A DNA stretch of 64,000 nucleotides from Lachnospiraceae bacterium (GTDB taxonomy: Bacteria > Bacillota > Clostridia > Lachnospirales > Lachnospiraceae): assembly GCA_910575445.1 (NCBI GenBank), contig CAJTFW010000001.1:496001-560000 (forward strand), read 5' to 3'. Below, piece after piece: positions 47,101 through 54,158 of the stretch (positions are counted from its first letter, which is position 1; every line of letters starts with the position of its first letter). A model generated the notes under the pieces. The model was not told the DNA's origin and did no database searches. It saw nothing but the letters and a program-made list of their open reading frames with translations. The translations under genes and the position numbers were made by a program.

Positions 47101-47374
47101 AGAGCGTATCATATCGGATATGAAATCTAATAGAAAGGAGCTTGACAATTTTCAACAACAGCTTATAACAGCAAAGGAAGAATGTAAAAGACCATTTGCC
47201 GAGGAAAAACAGCTGCAAGAACTGCAAAAGAAAAAAGTACAACTTGATTTAGAACTAGAATTTAAAGAAGATGGAAATGAGGTAATGATAACTGAAGAAA
47301 GTGAAGAACAAATTTCTCAATCTGTTTTAGTGAAGGAGTATACTCAAGTAGAAGAACACGCTTTAGAACGATAG
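41156..47374 (+). CDS. Giant DNA methylase / SNF2-like helicase of the ICE
   Basis: The 2072-residue protein combines several parts. Residues 1 to about 250 form an N-terminal domain (KSVQEYTKTPEEWKGLLS, FDNAVLIYTQKPDAT) typical of such ICE helicases. Residues about 255-400 are a charged, Arg/Ser/Asp-rich linker. Then comes an N6-methylase-like domain (NILDPSMATGNFF, and NIPF in place of the usual NPPY near residue 620). The SNF2 helicase follows, with Walker A AHEVGAGKTYAAI near 1262, VDEAHAYKN, and motif VI DLTQRNGRILRQGN; a coiled C-terminus ends it. NIPF may mean altered methylase activity. TTG 41156 has AGGAGG upstream. It may protect or unwind element DNA. A TnpV-like gene is nested in the linker. 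Confidence 0.9.
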   Translation: MNRATSLAELYKKSVQEYTKTPEEWKGLLSCVARFYKHSFDNAVLIYTQKPDATQLGTFDEWHDRRIGRSINKGAKGIAVIDMINPKASLKYLFDFKDTNGDEQSYQNLLKYLWSLDKEYYPDILKQFYKKYHTPISNMETCLYNLASKFVRDMLLPYMEEFEIRDETSPLYGMPENSVKAEFLEMVMESVVYIVFSKCGLSKEMLGSNSFENISNYNNLSLFMALGNCSVSIARAILREVYQEIQNINIERSRKHEDKTINEVHIPTGNRRDDVSEYPDIKEPSERYRASRAIRQPVERLYDGEVSPSLVGTNRPRKAERNHSADRQRSRASERNSDKGIVKSVANTRYRGDNEASRIPEDDNQGSRRNGDGGDSLKSQITRTSQSTVQDIQPLTDDTKPSVGGFSIESKESLSSTQLSLFENVQKPEYKEKSYSISNYHFSETHHLYDGGPKTKFQNNVTAIRLLKELQEQERLATTEEQVTLAKFVGWGGLANALTPGKSGWETQYEEIKELLTEEEFQAAQESTLTAYYTEQKIIKHIYDALEKFGFHGGNILDPSMATGNFFSMLPENMADSKLYGVEIEPISGHIAKYLYPDADIQITGFENTQYPEQFFDVVLGNIPFNSIRVNDSKYNRYHFRIHDYFLAKSLDKTRPGGIVAIITSKYTLDKTNATNRKYLAQKAELIGAIRLPDSAFQQVAGTKVTTDILFLKKREREIVPDEKNTPWLSVEENEDGVPLNTYFIEHPEMILGKMAFDDSKFGDEKTTTCHPILGEDLYERLERAICYLEGKYEEPKQIEVAQKDDMLSQASIPADPTVRNFSYVLVDKQLYYREYSRMYKQNITGKKEERIKGLLKITQAVRKLIDFQNQEYKNVLTSEYEIALQKYISTLNTLYDRFVKEHGYINAYANVMAFSKDANAPLLRSIEREKKDTKGVYEKTAIFYKATIHPKVVPSVVYSAEEALKISLNMKGEIDLDYMANLYQKAEHHVTTKDELIEELGEKIYQDPILYKGNPYAGWQTAGEYLSGYVKDKLAEAILKAEEEPTRFTRNVEALQMVQPILLTSQEISFSLGTPWIPVETYQDFMYEICKTQKENQHRKFGIMIKFSQYSGAYFITNKGEEPTSVTVNQIYGTKRMNAYEILEASLNLRFVEVKDRVEYTDPNTNEKKVKYVLNKKETILAREKQAQMKTEFEQWLFAQPEREAELTKLYNDKFNNLRPREYDGSNLILPDLSEDIQLRPHQLDVVAHGLYGAGNLLIAHEVGAGKTYAAIVLTHELKRLGRVTKPLITVPNHLVGQWADAYMELYPNANILVAGKKDFQKQNRRRFVSRIVTEDYDCIIMAHSSFELIGLSRERQLIAMQAELDAVTEAIDEQKLHDGKDWSLKQMQIFRKNLQFRYDQLFNSEKKDDVINFEELGVDALIVDEAHAYKNNFSYTKMRNVAGISSQSSQRAMDMHQKCQYINEISSGKGVIYLTGTPVSNSMSELYVMQKTLQPQELENRGLLMFDAWAGTFGKVTSSLEMKPEGNGYQMKNRFSQFHNLPELMCMFSMIADIKTADMLKLPTPELKTNRPEVIKSACTQEQKRIVMELGERAEIIRNGRIDSSQDNFLKLTHEARLLSIDPRAIDPEIPDNPNTKLNLCAKNVAKIYHQTQKEHLTQLIFCDQGTPKYDGNFNFYEATKTVLVSQGIKLEEIAFIHEAKTDVQREKLFEKVRKGEIRVLMGSTEKMGTGMNVQEKLIALHHLDVPWRPADLTQRNGRILRQGNENKEVSIFNYITENTFDSYLWQILEQKQRYISQIMTGRSAMRTCEDLDETVLQYAEFKALATSDPRVKEKMETDNEINRLTVLKSSWQSQQNDLRYKITCYYPKKIIQLEKNIAAMEEDIATYQVNKNKNFKITIDGHIYGERTKAAEHLMVCGRRLMKQNTGSSLEIGNYAGFAIQLIRTDKDNISILLCGKGNYRADYGDSELGNITRIENLAERIISDMKSNRKELDNFQQQLITAKEECKRPFAEEKQLQELQKKKVQLDLELEFKEDGNEVMITEESEEQISQSVLVKEYTQVEEHALER
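41922..42299 (+). CDS. TnpV-like transposon-encoded protein nested in helicase gene
   Basis: This 125-residue frame lies wholly inside the helicase gene, shifted by one base. It has its own ribosome site AAAGGAG (41907-41913), eight bases before ATG 41922. The protein looks real: FTYQQGIDGMMYPNIQI, PVGRFGSQWKDYMMEKYP, LIAQGRLNEIILQIDKEAE and the end AEEMVMEEIVLKV follow the pattern of TnpV family proteins (about 110-125 residues), usually with Y-L-P-N-L, P-I-G-K-Y-G, G-K-L-N and A-E-E-I-V-x-x-E-L. The other frame here encodes only the low-complexity linker. TnpV function is unknown; it accompanies Clostridial mobile elements. Confidence 0.8.
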   Translation: MRTKPLMKFTYQQGIDGMMYPNIQISKNLQNDIEPVGRFGSQWKDYMMEKYPHRLSELIAQGRLNEIILQIDKEAEHQKEILIKELLKAWPIPDTEETMKRAGYLKMITKEAEEMVMEEIVLKVR

Positions 47375-47495
47375 GAGGAATAATTAGAAAAATATAGACA
47401 GGCCAAGCAGAATATAGAAGCCCAAATAATTGCCAGGATTCACAAGAAGCAAAAGCAAACAATAACAGTTTCTTGTGAAAGGCAGGTATTGAAGG

Positions 47496-48435
47496 TTGAA
47501 ATATACCAGGCAAGACTTAAAAATCATGCAAGAATGGAGTCTAGAAAGAAAAGTACAAGTTACACAGACAAGAATTATAGAATGGTATATGAAATATAAT
47601 GGAAATGTATTTGTAAGTTTTAGTGGCGGTAAAGATTCTACAGTGTTGTTAGATTTGGCTCGAAAGATTTATTCAGATATTCCAGCAGTATTTGTGGATA
47701 CAGGATTAGAATATCCAGAATTACGAGCTTTTGTTAGAACAAAGGAGAATGTAAATTGGTTGCGTCCCAAGTATTCATTTACAAATATTATTGAAAAATA
47801 TGGATATCCAGTAATATCCAAAGAAATAGCAGATTGTGTGGATGGAAGCACGCAAAGGACAAGTGGCTCGACTAAAAAGGTTAAATGGAACATTACTTGG
47901 TCCTGATGGAAAGAAATCTATATATAGTTGTGACAAATATTTATATTTATTAAATGCGCCTTTTAAAATATCAGCCAGGTGTTGTTATTATATGAAAAAA
48001 GCGCCAATTTATCAATTTGAGCATAAGATAGGCAGTTATGGAATTACAGGAGTTATGGCTCAAGAAAGTCGATTGCGAACACAAAATTGGTTGCGACATG
48101 GGTGTAATGGTTTTGAACGTAAACGCCCTATAAGCCAGCCATTAGCATTTTGGAGAGAGCAAGATATTCTGGAATATTTGATAAGAACAAAAATACCATA
48201 TGCTTCTATTTATGGAGAAATAAAGGAAGTGAAAAAGAAAGATGGCAGCCCGATTTTGAAAACCACTGGGGTTTCAAGATCGGGCTGTATGTATTGTATG
48301 TTTGGAGTACATCTAGAGCCTGAACCGAATCGGTTTCAACAGATGCAGATTACACATCCTAAACATTACGATTACTGTATCCATCGTCTTGGTTGTGGTA
48401 AAGTATTGGATTTTATTGGTGTACCTTATCATTAA
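47496..48435 (+). pseudogene. PAPS-reductase-like (IbrA/DndC-type) gene with a one-base frameshift
   Basis: Two overlapping frames make one protein. The first (47496-47906) has the ATP pyrophosphatase loop VFVSFSGGKDSTVLLDLA and FVDTGLEYPELRAFV, then leaves the family pattern after ISKEIADCV at 47840. The second (from about 47842 to 48435) continues with MEARKGQVARLKRLNGTLLG, CCYYMKKAPIYQFEHK and a Cys pair GCMYCMFG. Removing one G in GTGTGGATGG (47836-47845) joins them into about 312 residues. Such proteins occur with ParB-like partners in mobile elements. It may be inactivated or reflect a sequencing error. TTG 47496 lacks a strong ribosome site. Confidence 0.8.
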
Positions 48436-48464
48436 AAGGAACATTTACAAAAGGAGGAGAGATA

Positions 48465-49493
48465 TTGAAAGAAAATAGTGATAGATATAAGATGCCTTTT
48501 ACAAAAGAGCAGATGAAGCAGGTTTTCGATACTAATATTATAGACTTCGCTATACGACATGGTTTGGAAATAGAGAAAAGTGACCGAAATGCGGTCCATG
48601 TTAAGCACAGTGGTGGCTTATATTTATTTCGGCATGGACGAGGTTACTATCAATTCGCAGGTGAAAAAAGCGGAAATATCATACAGTTTGCACAGGAATA
48701 TTTAGGTGCTAATGATTTTATAAGTGCAGTAGAAATGATTTTAGAATGTCGTGCTTATGAACAGACAGAGCATTTTATTGCCCCAATGGAAAAGAAACCA
48801 AGAAAAAAATTAGTATTACCGCCAAAAGACAAGGACTTTAACCGTACAATTGCTTATCTAAGCAAAACTCGTGGTATTGATAGAGAAATTATCTATGCAA
48901 TGATTAGTCAAAATAAGGTCTATCAAGCAGTTACACAAAAAAATGGCTATACTTTTCGCAATTGTGCTTTTGTGGGTTATGATGAATTTGGGAATCCTCG
49001 TTATTGCGCGCTTCGTGCCCCAAGTAGCAAACAAAAATTTCGGCAAGATGTAGAGAATTCGGATAAAAGTTATGGCTTTTGCATGGAAGGCCATTCTAAC
49101 AGAGTGTATGAGTTTGAAGCTCCTATTGATGCTATGAGCCATGCAACTCTCTGTAAGTTCCATGGTATTAAGTGGGAAAATGACCATAGAGTAGCAGAAG
49201 GATGCTTGTCTGATAAAGCACTTACTCGCTATTTGAAGTTACATCCAGAGATTCAAGAAATTGTATTTTGTTATGATAATGATATAGATGGAAAAGATGC
49301 AAAAGGACAGCTATGTAATCATGGCCAAATACAGGCGAACCGCTCGGCAAGGAAATTTGCTAAAGAAGGTTACAAAGTATTTATTCAAACACCTAAGACC
49401 AAAGACTTTAATCAGGATTTGTTGGTATTTTTAGAAATATTGACTCATAGTCGAGATGGACCTAAAAGAGTGGAAAAAGAGATGTATCGTTGA
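48465..49493 (+). CDS. DUF3991/Toprim primase-like protein
   Basis: The 342-residue protein resembles the primase-like proteins of Clostridial ICEs. The first part (IDFAIRHGLEIEKSDRNAV, then GLYLFRHGRGYYQFAGEKSG, NIIQFAQEYLGA) is a CHC2-type fold without zinc cysteines. The middle holds the DUF3991-like segment TIAYLSKTRGIDREIIYAM. The last third is a toprim domain: YEFEAPIDAMSHATL (Glu) and IVFCYDNDIDGKDAKG (D-x-D). It may prime DNA synthesis during transfer. TTG 48465 follows AGGAGG. Confidence 0.82.
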   Translation: MKENSDRYKMPFTKEQMKQVFDTNIIDFAIRHGLEIEKSDRNAVHVKHSGGLYLFRHGRGYYQFAGEKSGNIIQFAQEYLGANDFISAVEMILECRAYEQTEHFIAPMEKKPRKKLVLPPKDKDFNRTIAYLSKTRGIDREIIYAMISQNKVYQAVTQKNGYTFRNCAFVGYDEFGNPRYCALRAPSSKQKFRQDVENSDKSYGFCMEGHSNRVYEFEAPIDAMSHATLCKFHGIKWENDHRVAEGCLSDKALTRYLKLHPEIQEIVFCYDNDIDGKDAKGQLCNHGQIQANRSARKFAKEGYKVFIQTPKTKDFNQDLLVFLEILTHSRDGPKRVEKEMYR

Positions 49494-49501
49494 GATTTCT
49501 T

Positions 49502-49587
49502 TTTCGCTATTAGAGCGAAGCGAAAGGTAAGGCAGGAATAGGTTTGTGAAACAAACCAAAAAAACATCGTACAGGCAAAGCCTGTAC
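49502..49587 (+). other. Row of three hairpins before the surface-protein gene
   Basis: TTTCGCT/AGCGAAA (49502-49525), GGTTTGT/ACAAACC with a GAA loop (49541-49557) and GTACAGGC/GCCTGTAC with an AAA loop (49569-49587) stand in a row. The last is followed by CTTTGTT and could terminate the primase transcript. A palindrome TTGTTAACAA follows at about 49609-49618 and could be an operator near the next gene's promoter. This fills the 148-bp spacer. Confidence 0.65.
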
Positions 49588-49641
49588 CTTTGTTAAACAC
49601 TAAATAAGATTGTTAACAATTAACTAAATGGGGAACATGAA

Positions 49642-51684
49642 ATGAAAAATAAAGGAATTAGAAAAAATATTACTGTTTGTTTTCTCTTTCTTTTGATAAG
49701 TGCTTTATTGATGGGAAAGATAGAAATTGTAAAAGCAGAAGAATTGCCGACGCTATCTGGTTCTAATATGGATGAGTTAGAAGATTTAAAAGAAAGTTCC
49801 AATGATGAGTTTTTAGAAGACAAAACTTTAGAACGGGCAAGCACAGATGGATGGCTTCGATGGCTAGGAAAGAATGTGGTGAAATACGCAGAAGAAGTGG
49901 AAGGTATAAGTGGAATACCAGAAGGGATTACTTATCCAGGAGAGGAAGCAGCAGTATTTCCAAGAGACAAAAAGATAACGATTTTATATAAAATTGATGT
50001 CGAAGGAACAGAAGGAAAAAGTTATACCCTGATAGAAGAGGGAGCCTTTTGGGTTGCTGGAGGGGTCGCGCATCAGATTGTGGATGGAAAACTCTATGTG
50101 GCAGGTGTGGTGCCAGAGAGCAAGAAGGATTTTGTCTATGTAGCCAGGACTTTTTATAATACAGATATCATTGGAGGACGGCTGAAAAGCTCTGTCTTGA
50201 TAGTACCAGGCTGCAATGGTATGAAGAATACAACCGCAGTCAGAACTCTTCCAGTAGTTGACCCTCCAATCACAGATGCAGGAGCAGTGGATGAAGATTT
50301 GACGTTTCAAAAAACTGCTTTGTTAGATGGGACAGAGGTCGATAAAGTAGTAATTGGAACGGTGTATCAATATAGAGTGACCGTTACCAATCATCTGTCT
50401 GTACCTGTGAAAGAGTTAGAAGTCTATGAGAGGCTAAATCAAAATTATGTAAGCTTTTTAGATGCAGAACCAACGGGGCAATATGATGTACAAAGAGGAG
50501 TCTGGACGATTGAGACACTTGGGGCAAAGGAGACAGCAACGCTTACTTTGACTGTAAGGGCAGACAGAACAACAACGTTAAATCAGCCATATAAAAATAC
50601 GATAAATGCATGGGCTGACAATTATGAGGTGCCAATGGGGGCAGAGGATAAAGCACAAGCAGAAGTAAGGATTGTGGCCGCAGAGAGTATGTACACGGTT
50701 TATTATCACTATAATGACAAGACGGAAGAGACAGAAGAGAAGATAGAAGTAGTGACAGGAACTGGGAAAGTGGGGGATAAGATTCCTTATGATACAGAAA
50801 AGAGAGAGTATGAAGGGGAGAGTTATGAGTTTGTGTCAGTTAGTGAGAAGGGGAAAGTGATAGAAGAAAATAGTGAGGAGAATGTATTGCATGTGTATTA
50901 TGTAAGGGAGGAGATAGAAGAACCAGAGGAGCCAGAGCCCGAACCAGAGCCAGAAGAGCCAGAGCCAGAAGAGCCAGAGCCGGAGGAACCAGAGCCGGAG
51001 GAACCGGAACCAGAGGAGCCAGAGCCAGAAGAGCCAGAGCCAGAGGAACCAGAACCGGAGGAACCAGAGCCGGAAGAGCCCGAACCAGAAGAGCCAAAAC
51101 CAGAAGAACCGGAGCCAGAGGAGCCAGAGCCAGAGGAACCAGAGCCAGAAGAGCCAGAGCCGGAGGAACCAAAACCAGAGGAGCCAGAGCCGGAAGAGCC
51201 CGAACCAGATAAGCCAAAAGTACCCGAAAAATCTGAGATTCCAAACCCATCAAAGCCGCCTCGAACACCATGCAGACCCAAGTGCCCTTCTGAACCATCT
51301 TTACCAGAATCTCCAATAATCCCCAATATCCCAATCATTGTGACTCCACCACCTATCATACATTCAGAAACTGATAGGATAAAGCCATCTATTCCATGTC
51401 CATGCTTACCCAAAGAAATCATAGAATCAAAAGCAAATACAACAACAGAAAATATTATAGAGCAACCAATTACAATACCAGAAGAAATAAAAACAAAAGT
51501 TTTAATAAAGATAAAAGGACGGCATCTATGTTGTATTTTACATTTTTGTATTTTGTTGGTTGCACTAATTATCGAATGGTTTTATATGAGAAATATTAAA
51601 AAACATCAAAGAAAAATATTTGAGATACGTATGCAACTTTTAGAGCTAGAATTAGAAAAAAATAAGGAGGAAAAAGTATGTTAG
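49642..51684 (+). CDS. Secreted, membrane-anchored surface protein with Pro-Glu repeat stalk
   Basis: The 680-residue protein has a signal peptide (NITVCFLFLLISALLMG, cut after about residue 32), an N-terminal region of about 170 residues, a DUF11-like domain (about residues 215-335, DLTFQKTALLDGTEVDKVVI and YQYRVTVTNHLSVPVKELEV), and a MucBP-like beta domain (YTVYYHYNDKTEE to VLHVYYVREE). A stalk of about 97 residues of repeated PEPEE units follows, then a Pro-rich region and a C-terminal membrane helix (ILHFCILLVALIIEWFY). There is no LPxTG motif. It probably projects from the cell as an adhesin or mating-pair factor carried by the ICE; the role is inference. Confidence 0.78.
   Translation: MKNKGIRKNITVCFLFLLISALLMGKIEIVKAEELPTLSGSNMDELEDLKESSNDEFLEDKTLERASTDGWLRWLGKNVVKYAEEVEGISGIPEGITYPGEEAAVFPRDKKITILYKIDVEGTEGKSYTLIEEGAFWVAGGVAHQIVDGKLYVAGVVPESKKDFVYVARTFYNTDIIGGRLKSSVLIVPGCNGMKNTTAVRTLPVVDPPITDAGAVDEDLTFQKTALLDGTEVDKVVIGTVYQYRVTVTNHLSVPVKELEVYERLNQNYVSFLDAEPTGQYDVQRGVWTIETLGAKETATLTLTVRADRTTTLNQPYKNTINAWADNYEVPMGAEDKAQAEVRIVAAESMYTVYYHYNDKTEETEEKIEVVTGTGKVGDKIPYDTEKREYEGESYEFVSVSEKGKVIEENSEENVLHVYYVREEIEEPEEPEPEPEPEEPEPEEPEPEEPEPEEPEPEEPEPEEPEPEEPEPEEPEPEEPEPEEPKPEEPEPEEPEPEEPEPEEPEPEEPKPEEPEPEEPEPDKPKVPEKSEIPNPSKPPRTPCRPKCPSEPSLPESPIIPNIPIIVTPPPIIHSETDRIKPSIPCPCLPKEIIESKANTTTENIIEQPITIPEEIKTKVLIKIKGRHLCCILHFCILLVALIIEWFYMRNIKKHQRKIFEIRMQLLELELEKNKEEKVC
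50917..51207 (+). repeat. 15-bp repeats encoding the PEPEE stalk
   Basis: About nineteen copies of a 15-base unit (CCAGAGCCNGARGAR type) encode Pro-Glu-Pro-Glu-Glu, with a few Lys substitutions (PKPEE). Copies vary at third positions. Apparent Gly/Ser-rich open frames on the minus strand here are by-products. Confidence 0.88.
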
Positions 51685-51878
51685 AATATATGTTTTCACA
51701 CAGTTTTTGGGGATTATGTGCATGGGACCTTCCAGCATTATTTGTGTTGGTTCTTATGATTGTAATTTTTGTGATTCATCGAAGAAATATGAAAAAGAGA
51801 GAAGATGAATTTACAGAGGAACTAGAAAAGATGGAGGAAGATTTTGAAAATGATGAAAAAGAACAAAAGGTTTTTTGA
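51678..51878 (+). CDS. Small single-helix membrane protein
   Basis: The 66-residue protein has one membrane helix (about residues 14-35, CAWDLPALFVLVLMIVIFVI) and a charged C-terminal tail rich in Glu and Lys. AGGAGG precedes the ATG, which overlaps the surface-protein gene by seven bases. It probably assists the surface protein or the transfer apparatus. No family is recognised. Confidence 0.6.
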   Translation: MLEYMFSHSFWGLCAWDLPALFVLVLMIVIFVIHRRNMKKREDEFTEELEKMEEDFENDEKEQKVF

Positions 51879-52269
51879 AACAGAATTTCAAAGAATAATT
51901 GTTTATATAGCTTTTCAAGAAGTTTTAATAATAGGACGAATATGCTATGGACGCTTGAATAAAAATATGTGTCTAAAAATGGAATTTGTTACACAAGAGA
52001 TTGCTGGAAAGTATTCTGCACTAAAAGCTAGTTTACTTCATTTTCGTAGAGGAATGGTTGACTGCATAATTTTGGAATTTGTAGATATTATGGGCATAAA
52101 GCAAATTGATAATTCTGGATTTAAAAATGGTTTTCAGCCGTATATTTGGGAGTACGAAAATATAATAGAGTGGTTTTTTTATCAACCATCAGAAGAAGAT
52201 TATCAATCTCTTGCAAATGCAATAAATAGTTATATGCATATGTTTATGGAAAAAGGAGTACATACATGA
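51844..52269 (+). CDS. ICE protein of unknown function
   Basis: The 141-residue product is not recognised. It contains a hydrophobic stretch near the start (IIVYIAFQEVLIIGRICYG), then a mixed soluble part with ENIIEWFFYQPSEEDYQSL. It overlaps the preceding membrane-protein gene by 35 bases and the next gene by four (ATGA), so translation is coupled. GGAGG at 51833 suits the TTG at 51844; ATG 51850 is an alternative. Confidence 0.5.
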   Translation: MKMMKKNKRFFETEFQRIIVYIAFQEVLIIGRICYGRLNKNMCLKMEFVTQEIAGKYSALKASLLHFRRGMVDCIILEFVDIMGIKQIDNSGFKNGFQPYIWEYENIIEWFFYQPSEEDYQSLANAINSYMHMFMEKGVHT

Positions 52270-52742
52270 ATAAGCGGGATGACCGTATTATCACTTCTAT
52301 TTATCTGACAAAAGAAATGTGCATACAAGTTGATAAAATAGCTGCTAAAGAACATGTTTCTAGAAATGAGCAGATACGTCGCTATATTGAAAAAGGGTTG
52401 AATATTGATGGTTATACACAAAATATAGATTTTATTTCAAGTATTATTCGGCAAGAGCTTTTAGCGATTTATCATATTGAAGATATTAAAGCGGTAGTGG
52501 AACAACAAACAAACCGGATTGCAAAGATGCATATGAAGACCGGAAAAGTAGACGCTGCCGCTTTCTTTTTATTACTTAAAGTATTGATAAATATGGCTCA
52601 TGAAGGAACTGAAGAACAATTTGAACAAATGCTAAATGAAGCAGTTACTCTTGGTGTAGATTATATGCAGAAAAAGGATTTTCAAATTAACAGCTTTTTA
52701 CAAGACAGTGCTTATTTGAGAAAACTTGCAGATAAATTATAG
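52266..52742 (+). CDS. Ribbon-helix-helix DNA-binding protein (relaxosome-accessory-like)
   Basis: The 158-residue protein starts with a ribbon-helix-helix domain: RIITSIYLTKEMCIQVDKIA followed by EHVSRNEQIRRYIEKGL, as in CopG/MobC-type proteins. The rest is helical. Such proteins bind oriT or control transfer genes, and its position upstream of the relaxase gene fits an accessory role, which is inference. The start overlaps the preceding stop. Confidence 0.75.
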   Translation: MNKRDDRIITSIYLTKEMCIQVDKIAAKEHVSRNEQIRRYIEKGLNIDGYTQNIDFISSIIRQELLAIYHIEDIKAVVEQQTNRIAKMHMKTGKVDAAAFFLLLKVLINMAHEGTEEQFEQMLNEAVTLGVDYMQKKDFQINSFLQDSAYLRKLADKL

Positions 52743-52751
52743 GAGTGTACT

Positions 52752-53726
52752 ATGACAGATTATGAGAAATTTCAAGATTTAATAAAAAATGGTATTCTTG
52801 TGTATTTGCCAAATGAATACCAGACAGCATTGGTAGAAATTATACCTATGAGATATAAACAAGAAGAAATAGGATTAAAGATAAACAAAGATGCAAAGAA
52901 AATATTTACTGTTGTGCCATTAGAATCTTATTATAGAAAATTCCAGAAAGGTGTTCCCTTGCAGATAATATTCAATCAAATTGCAGATGAATTTTTGGAA
53001 GCGGAACAAATAGCTCCACAAACAATAGAAGAATATTTACAAACTTTTAGTTTCATAAAAGATAGGATTTATTTACGGCTTGCGAATAAGGAAATATCTC
53101 AGGAAAGCTTAGGCGGTTGCCTACATAAAGAAATTGAAGGTACAGATATGGTTGCAATATTCTATGCAAATATTAATACGGGAAGTCAAAAGCCTGTAAT
53201 GATACCATTATTAAACAAACTGATAGACATTTGGAATTTAGATTTAGAGTTTCTTTATGAATTAGCATTGAGAAATACCGCTCAACAGATGCCAGCCCGG
53301 ATATTTAGACTTGATGATATATGTTTTGGAGTAGAAAATGCATTAAATCCAGAAGAAATGTTTCAAGAAGAAAATGAAATATATGTTTTGACAAATGCAT
53401 CAAAATATATGGGGGCTACAACGATACTATATCCAGGTATGCTACAATTTCTATCAAAAGGAAGCAATTCTAATTTTTATATTCTTCCAAGTAGTATTAA
53501 TGAAGTATTACTTTTAAAAGATAGGGGAAATATGGAGGCAGGAGAACTAAAATATGTGGTTGAAGATATGAACGAAAGCTTTCTTGATACGAAGGATATT
53601 TTGTCGGACCAAATATACTATTATGATGGTGTAGAGCAAAAACTTTCTATAGTGACTGTGCCAGAAAAAATGATAAAGAATTTCATAAGTATAGAGGTAG
53701 AGAATGTAGAAGAATGGGAGAGATAA
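52752..53726 (+). CDS. DUF5688-like ICE protein
   Basis: The 324-residue soluble protein resembles DUF5688, common in Clostridial mobile elements, in particular the end block YMGATTILYPGMLQFLS and NFYILPSSINEVLLLKD. The function of the family is unknown. It has no signal peptide or membrane helix. TAGGAGTG precedes the ATG, nine bases after the ribbon-helix-helix gene. It overlaps the early frame of the next gene. Confidence 0.7.
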   Translation: MTDYEKFQDLIKNGILVYLPNEYQTALVEIIPMRYKQEEIGLKINKDAKKIFTVVPLESYYRKFQKGVPLQIIFNQIADEFLEAEQIAPQTIEEYLQTFSFIKDRIYLRLANKEISQESLGGCLHKEIEGTDMVAIFYANINTGSQKPVMIPLLNKLIDIWNLDLEFLYELALRNTAQQMPARIFRLDDICFGVENALNPEEMFQEENEIYVLTNASKYMGATTILYPGMLQFLSKGSNSNFYILPSSINEVLLLKDRGNMEAGELKYVVEDMNESFLDTKDILSDQIYYYDGVEQKLSIVTVPEKMIKNFISIEVENVEEWER

Positions 53727-53731
53727 AAAGT

Positions 53732-54136
53732 ATGAATCATGCAGAAAGATATATAGAATTGGTCGCACAGACAAGAGGAAAAACATTAGATACCTCTTAC
53801 TATGCGGCTTTTTATTTATTATCTAGTGAACAATGGATATTTGACGCTGCAAAGCGTCATGTGAGCAGCAATGGGATTGATTTTGAAGGATTAAAGCAGT
53901 GCATGGGGAGCTTTGATGAGATAAGCCAGAATATGATAGAAATTGCTTATAATCTCTTTAAATGGACAAGTCATTGCAAAGTTACGCCTTTTACAATTTC
54001 TCGAATGGGTCATCCCTATATAGAACAAGTTTGTAATGCTATCTATATTGCATCTGGAGAAATGAAAATACAAATACAACATTTAGAAGATGGAATTCCT
54101 GAAATATTTCCAGAATGCGAAGAAAGAGAATGGTAG
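53732..54136 (+). CDS. Small ICE protein of unknown function before relaxase
   Basis: The 134-residue protein starts MNHAERYIELVAQTRGKTLD and continues YYAAFYLLSSEQWIFDAA; I do not recognise the family. It is helical and acidic at the end. The frame opens at ATG 53714 in the previous gene, but GGGAGA placed before ATG 53732 favours the shorter form. It is next to the relaxase gene and may be a transfer accessory. Confidence 0.55.
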   Translation: MNHAERYIELVAQTRGKTLDTSYYAAFYLLSSEQWIFDAAKRHVSSNGIDFEGLKQCMGSFDEISQNMIEIAYNLFKWTSHCKVTPFTISRMGHPYIEQVCNAIYIASGEMKIQIQHLEDGIPEIFPECEEREW

Positions 54137-54158
54137 GAGGTGAAAAGGTATCTCTTTA

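Noticed and set aside
47384-47599. Open stretch after the helicase with AGGAGG nearby (reads EKYRQAKQNIEAQIIAR)
   Set aside because: No ATG, GTG or TTG follows the ribosome site in this frame (it opens with TTA after a stop), so it is at best a decayed small gene; it also overlaps the PAPS-reductase-like gene.
50840-51422. Gly/Ser-rich and Leu/Ala-rich minus-strand frames opposite the PEPEE stalk
   Set aside because: They are by-products of the 15-bp repeat and lack starts with ribosome sites.
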